From NCBI GenBank assembly GCA_002404515.1, contig DHJV01000161.1, positions 12,985-22,614 of the forward strand: a stretch of DNA of 9,630 bases, written 5' to 3'. Shown one piece after another: positions 7,588 through 9,630 of this stretch. Position 1 is the first letter of the stretch, and the number at the start of each line of letters is the position of its first letter. The position numbers and the translations under genes are program-made. The notes below the pieces were generated by a model. That model saw only the letters and a program-made list of their open reading frames with translations, searched no databases and was not told the DNA's origin. The stretch comes from Lachnospiraceae bacterium UBA4711. GTDB taxonomy: Bacteria; Bacillota; Clostridia; Lachnospirales; Lachnospiraceae.

Positions 7588-8186
7588 TGATTATCAAATC
7601 AGCAGAATTAGAAACAGTATGCGGCATTACGAGTAAATTGCCGGAAAATACATTCCCGGAGATTGCTTTCGCGGGCAAATCAAATGTTGGAAAGTCTTCG
7701 CTGATTAACGGGTTATTGAACCGGAAATCGCTGGCGAGGACTTCGGCATCGCCCGGAAAGACACAGACGATCAACTTCTACAATATCAACAAGAATCTGT
7801 ATTTTGTAGATCTGCCTGGTTATGGCTATGCGAAGGTATCGCAGGAGATCCGTAACAAATGGGGCAAGATGATCGAACGGTATCTGCATGCATCGACACA
7901 GTTAAAGGCAGTGCTGCTTTTGATTGATATCCGGCATGCACCGGGAGAAAATGATGTAACGATGTATAACTGGATCGTGGCAAATGGATATGAGCCGGTT
8001 ATCATTGCGACGAAGCTGGACAAGATCAAGCGGAGTCAGAAAGATAAAAATATAAAAGTGATTCGAGAGACACTGGGATGCGGAAAAGAGACAAAAATAA
8101 TCCCCTTCTCCGCTGTATCAAAACAGGGAAAAGAGGAAATTTGGAATCTGATTGAGGATTCTATTCAGACATCCACAGTTGATTGA
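7587..8186 (+). CDS. engB: Ribosome-biogenesis GTPase EngB/YsxC/YihA
   Basis: This TRAFAC-class GTPase, known to be essential in several bacteria, acts in late assembly of the 50S subunit. All G motifs are in place in 199 residues: G1 GKSNVGKS (30-37), the G2 threonines in PGKTQT (56-61), G3 DLPGYG (75-80), G4 TKLDK (142-146) and G5 SAVSK (175-179). The ATG overlaps the clpX stop by one base (TAATG at 7585-7589), with an AAGAGGA element just upstream, so translation is probably coupled to clpX. The last 26 bp are shared with the 3' end of the opposite-strand DUF4364 gene. In Bacillus subtilis ysxC follows lonA; here it follows clpX directly. Confidence 0.98.
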   Translation: MIIKSAELETVCGITSKLPENTFPEIAFAGKSNVGKSSLINGLLNRKSLARTSASPGKTQTINFYNINKNLYFVDLPGYGYAKVSQEIRNKWGKMIERYLHASTQLKAVLLLIDIRHAPGENDVTMYNWIVANGYEPVIIATKLDKIKRSQKDKNIKVIRETLGCGKETKIIPFSAVSKQGKEEIWNLIEDSIQTSTVD

Positions 8187-8679
8187 CAAGATATTCATAA
8201 ATGCCGGAACTTTTGCTGCGCCAGTTGTTGCAAATGGTTTCGGCTTGTGATTTTGTAGGAACATCGAATTTCAGATCGATCAGGGTTTCCTTTCGATCTT
8301 TGATGATACATTGTACGGTGTACCAGTTCGAATCGTTGTAAAAGTAGTCCGCATAGATTTCGGACTCTTTTTTTACGTTGATACGTTCTGCCTTGAGATA
8401 TTCTAAAATATCTTCCTTGATGGCGTAAGGCAGACGGTTCTCGAAATAGGAGAGCGCCTCCTCACCGGAGCTTGTGATCTTGTAATGAATCGTGTCGCGG
8501 ATTGTGTCTGTAGAGATAAACTCGTCGTTGATCAGCTCGCTTAAGGATTCGTGCAGATTGAATACACTCGTGTAATCTTTTCCAACAATAAAGCCGGAAA
8601 TCAGAGAGTTGGTCATCGTATAATCAGTCCGATCCAGCATATATAAAATCATCAGTTTGTATAGTAATAACCCTTCCAT
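8161..8679 (-). CDS. DUF4364 family protein with winged-helix-like N-terminus
   Basis: This 172-residue protein matches my recollection of the DUF4364 family in its opening (LYKLMILYMLDRTDY), the TNSLISGFI segment, the ENRLPYAI segment and the ICNNW segment (150-153). Its molecular function is not established. Residues 1-80 read as a winged helix: helices around 4-15, 24-32 and 42-52, then a beta wing around 54-68. A linking helix (84-98), a beta-rich part (100-140) and a C-terminal helix (142-168) follow. That suggests DNA binding or protein contact, but this is inference. The ATG is well supported by AGGAGG (8688-8693), 8 nt upstream on the minus strand. The 3' end overlaps engB, and the gene is divergent from rho. 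No signal peptide or membrane segment is seen. Confidence 0.9.
   Translation of the reverse strand: MEGLLLYKLMILYMLDRTDYTMTNSLISGFIVGKDYTSVFNLHESLSELINDEFISTDTIRDTIHYKITSSGEEALSYFENRLPYAIKEDILEYLKAERINVKKESEIYADYFYNDSNWYTVQCIIKDRKETLIDLKFDVPTKSQAETICNNWRSKSSGIYEYLVNQLWMSE
8203..8256 (+). terminator. Candidate engB terminator hairpin inside antisense DUF4364 coding sequence
   Basis: Arms 8203-8210 and 8237-8244 form an 8-bp G/C-rich stem (one G-U wobble). Inside it, 8212-8216 pairs with 8230-8234 for five more base pairs, leaving a 13-nt loop. A moderately T-rich tail, TTGTGATTTTGT, follows. It begins 17 nt after the engB stop, where a terminator for the tig-clpX-engB transcript is expected. 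The broken T-run and the fact that it lies in DUF4364 codons make it uncertain; chance pairing is possible. Confidence 0.35.
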
Positions 8680-8707
8680 GATACGTTCCTCCTGTTGTGT
8701 CCTTTTT

Positions 8708-8736
8708 ACTTTACGCTACCGGAAAGCAAAAATCAA
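8708..8736 (-). promoter_or_regulatory. Candidate promoter for the DUF4364 gene
   Basis: Read on the minus strand, TTGATT (plus 8736-8731) and TAAAGT (plus 8713-8708) are separated by exactly 17 bp and each match four of six consensus bases of a housekeeping promoter. Transcription would begin near plus 8701, leaving a short leader of about 22 nt that just contains the AGGAGG ribosome binding site. Spacing and placement are good, but the -10 is weak. Confidence 0.5.
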
Positions 8737-8766
8737 GAAAAAAAGCAAAATTAAAGGTTTACGAGT

Positions 8767-8795
8767 TTCATTAAGTGTGCTAAGATAAATATAAT
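8767..8795 (+). promoter_or_regulatory. Candidate promoter for rho
   Basis: A perfect TATAAT occurs at 8790-8795 in the divergent intergenic region. The 17-bp-spaced -35 position (8767-8772) reads TTCATT, matching only three of six bases, so the promoter may be weak or activator-dependent. It would give rho a leader of about 110 nt. The region is A/T-rich, so a chance TATAAT is a real alternative. Confidence 0.4.
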
Positions 8796-8815
8796 CTTTC
8801 TAAAGGTATAAAGTA

Positions 8816-8834
8816 TCACTTCATTATTCAGTGA
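8816..8834 (+). other. Small inverted repeat in the rho leader
   Basis: TCACT (8816-8820) and AGTGA (8830-8834) form a 5-bp stem around a 9-nt A/T-rich loop, about 80 nt before the rho ATG. It is short and has no T-run, so it is not a terminator. It may be an operator half-site pair, a leader hairpin, or chance. Confidence 0.25.
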
Positions 8835-8860
8835 GATGCCCCAGAATTAGAGAATAAAAT

Positions 8861-8906
8861 TAGTTTAGTACAAAATGCAACATAAAAGTAGTTTATTTCA
8901 AAAAGG
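8861..8906 (+). repeat. Imperfect direct repeat upstream of rho, second copy overlapping the ribosome binding site
   Basis: The 18-nt segments at 8861-8878 and 8889-8906 agree at about 14 of 18 positions (shared core TAGTTTA, then CAAAA and a G), with starts 28 nt apart. The second copy runs into the AGGAG that serves rho. In such A/T-rich sequence this could be coincidence; it could also be a duplicated control site. Confidence 0.25.
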
Positions 8907-8914
8907 AGACACGC

Positions 8915-9630
8915 ATGGAATTTAGAAAAATGTCTTTGGCTGAGTTGCGGGAGTATGCGAAGGAAAAGGGAATCCGCAATATTTCAACACTCAAAAAAGC
9001 CGAGCTTGCCGAACTTCTGGAGAATATGGAGAAGATGATGGCAGCGAAGAAAAAAGAAGCCGAGCAGAAGAAAGCTGCGGAGCGAAAAAACCAGGAAATG
9101 GCAAAGGTGCGTCCGGATACGAGGCAGGCATATCGTACGAAGAATCCGGCAGAAAACTATCAGGAGCTTCGTAATATCGAGCCGGAGGAAGGTGAGACAG
9201 AAGCGGAGATTCAGGTATTTGACGGACAGGAATACAATCCGAAGTTAGACAGTGGTTCTGAGGCAAATGGTATTCTGGAGGTTATGACGGAGGGCTATGG
9301 ATTTATCCGTAGTGCAAACTATCTGCCGGGAGACAGAGATATCTATGTATCGCCGGTGCAGATTCGAAAATTCTGTCTGAAGAAGGGCGATATCATCGGA
9401 GGCCCGGTGCGGAATAAGACCCAGGGCGAGAAATTCTCAGCGCTTTTGTTTATCCGTCATGTGAACGGCATGCTGCCATCGGCAGCGGCGAAGCGTAAGC
9501 CGTTTGAGGAACTGACACCGATCTTCCCGAATGAGCGTATTTCACTTGATGAGACAGGCGCTCCGGTCGCAATCCGTATTGTTGATCTGCTTTCCCCAAT
9601 TGGAAAGGGACAGAGAGGTATGATCGTATC
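8915..9630 (+). CDS. rho: Transcription termination factor Rho (N-terminal 238 residues; 3' end outside window)
   Basis: Rho is a hexameric RNA helicase/translocase that ends transcription of untranslated RNA. The frame stays open to the right edge. Residues 1-38 form the SAP-like Rho_N helical domain (MSLAELREYAKEKGI). Residues 39-110 are a charged Lys/Glu-rich linker. Residues 117-188 are the cold-shock/OB RNA-binding domain with RNP1-like GYGFIR (127-132) and DIYVSPVQIRKF. The stretch RKPFEELTPIFPNERI (194-209) and RIVDLLSPIGKGQRGMIV (221-238) lead into the ATPase core; the window stops just before Walker A. Start choice: AGGAG at 8904-8908 lies 6 nt before the ATG, and the N-terminus aligns with the family. 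The gene is divergent from DUF4364. Confidence 0.97.
   Translation, partial: MEFRKMSLAELREYAKEKGIRNISTLKKAELAELLENMEKMMAAKKKEAEQKKAAERKNQEMAKVRPDTRQAYRTKNPAENYQELRNIEPEEGETEAEIQVFDGQEYNPKLDSGSEANGILEVMTEGYGFIRSANYLPGDRDIYVSPVQIRKFCLKKGDIIGGPVRNKTQGEKFSALLFIRHVNGMLPSAAAKRKPFEELTPIFPNERISLDETGAPVAIRIVDLLSPIGKGQRGMIV

Noticed and set aside
8100..8160. Minus-strand terminator for DUF4364 within engB
   Set aside because: Only a 5-bp GAATC/GATTC stem with a poor tail was found, too weak to report as a feature.
1..9630. CRISPR arrays, tRNA/rRNA genes, insertion sequences, prophage or toxin-antitoxin genes
   Set aside because: None was found: apart from the stalk repeat in the surface gene there are no regular repeats, and every substantial supported frame belongs to a surface-protein, spore-protein or core gene.

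Overview
The window reads as a chromosomal segment from an endospore-forming Clostridia-type Firmicute, most likely a Lachnospiraceae-like gut bacterium. This rests on four things: an alpha/beta-type small acid-soluble spore protein, a sortase-anchored surface protein with an SPQTG signal, a DUF4364 protein (a family I associate with Clostridia), and strong AGGAGG ribosome binding sites. Genus cannot be fixed from the sequence alone. No tRNA, rRNA, CRISPR array, insertion sequence or phage gene is visible.

Layout. (1) Positions 1-4476 hold the 3' part of a very large cell-wall-anchored surface protein that enters from the left edge. It is built of YDG/MBG-like, Ig-like, FN3-like and InlB-repeat-like modules and ends in a Thr/Pro-rich stalk and a sortase signal. 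(2) A small spore DNA-binding protein gene (4557-4760) follows, with a plausible sigma-G promoter and a long hairpin terminator. (3) A strong extended -10 promoter at about 4885-4913 starts a protein-quality-control operon: tig (trigger factor), clpX (unfoldase) and engB/ysxC (ribosome-assembly GTPase). It is tightly packed, with 35 nt between tig and clpX and a TAATG overlap between clpX and engB. (4) On the minus strand, a DUF4364 winged-helix-like gene (8161-8679) meets engB tail to tail, sharing 26 bp of coding sequence. (5) A divergent intergenic region of about 235 bp separates it from rho, whose first 238 codons are present before the right edge.

How the genes fit together. tig, clpX and engB serve nascent-chain folding, unfolding/proteolysis and 50S maturation, a conserved Firmicutes neighbourhood. 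Here it lacks the clpP and lon genes commonly found in it, although ClpX keeps its IGF ClpP-docking loop. DUF4364 and rho have back-to-back candidate promoters. The surface protein and the spore protein look functionally unrelated to the rest and to each other.

Most of the window is ordinary core genome and I see no convincing new defence or mobile system. The points most worth a second look are the reduced tig-clpX-engB operon, the coding overlap between engB and DUF4364 with a hairpin just beyond it, the DUF4364/rho divergent control region, and the mosaic surface protein with one unrecognised module. All promoter, hairpin and domain calls were made by eye.
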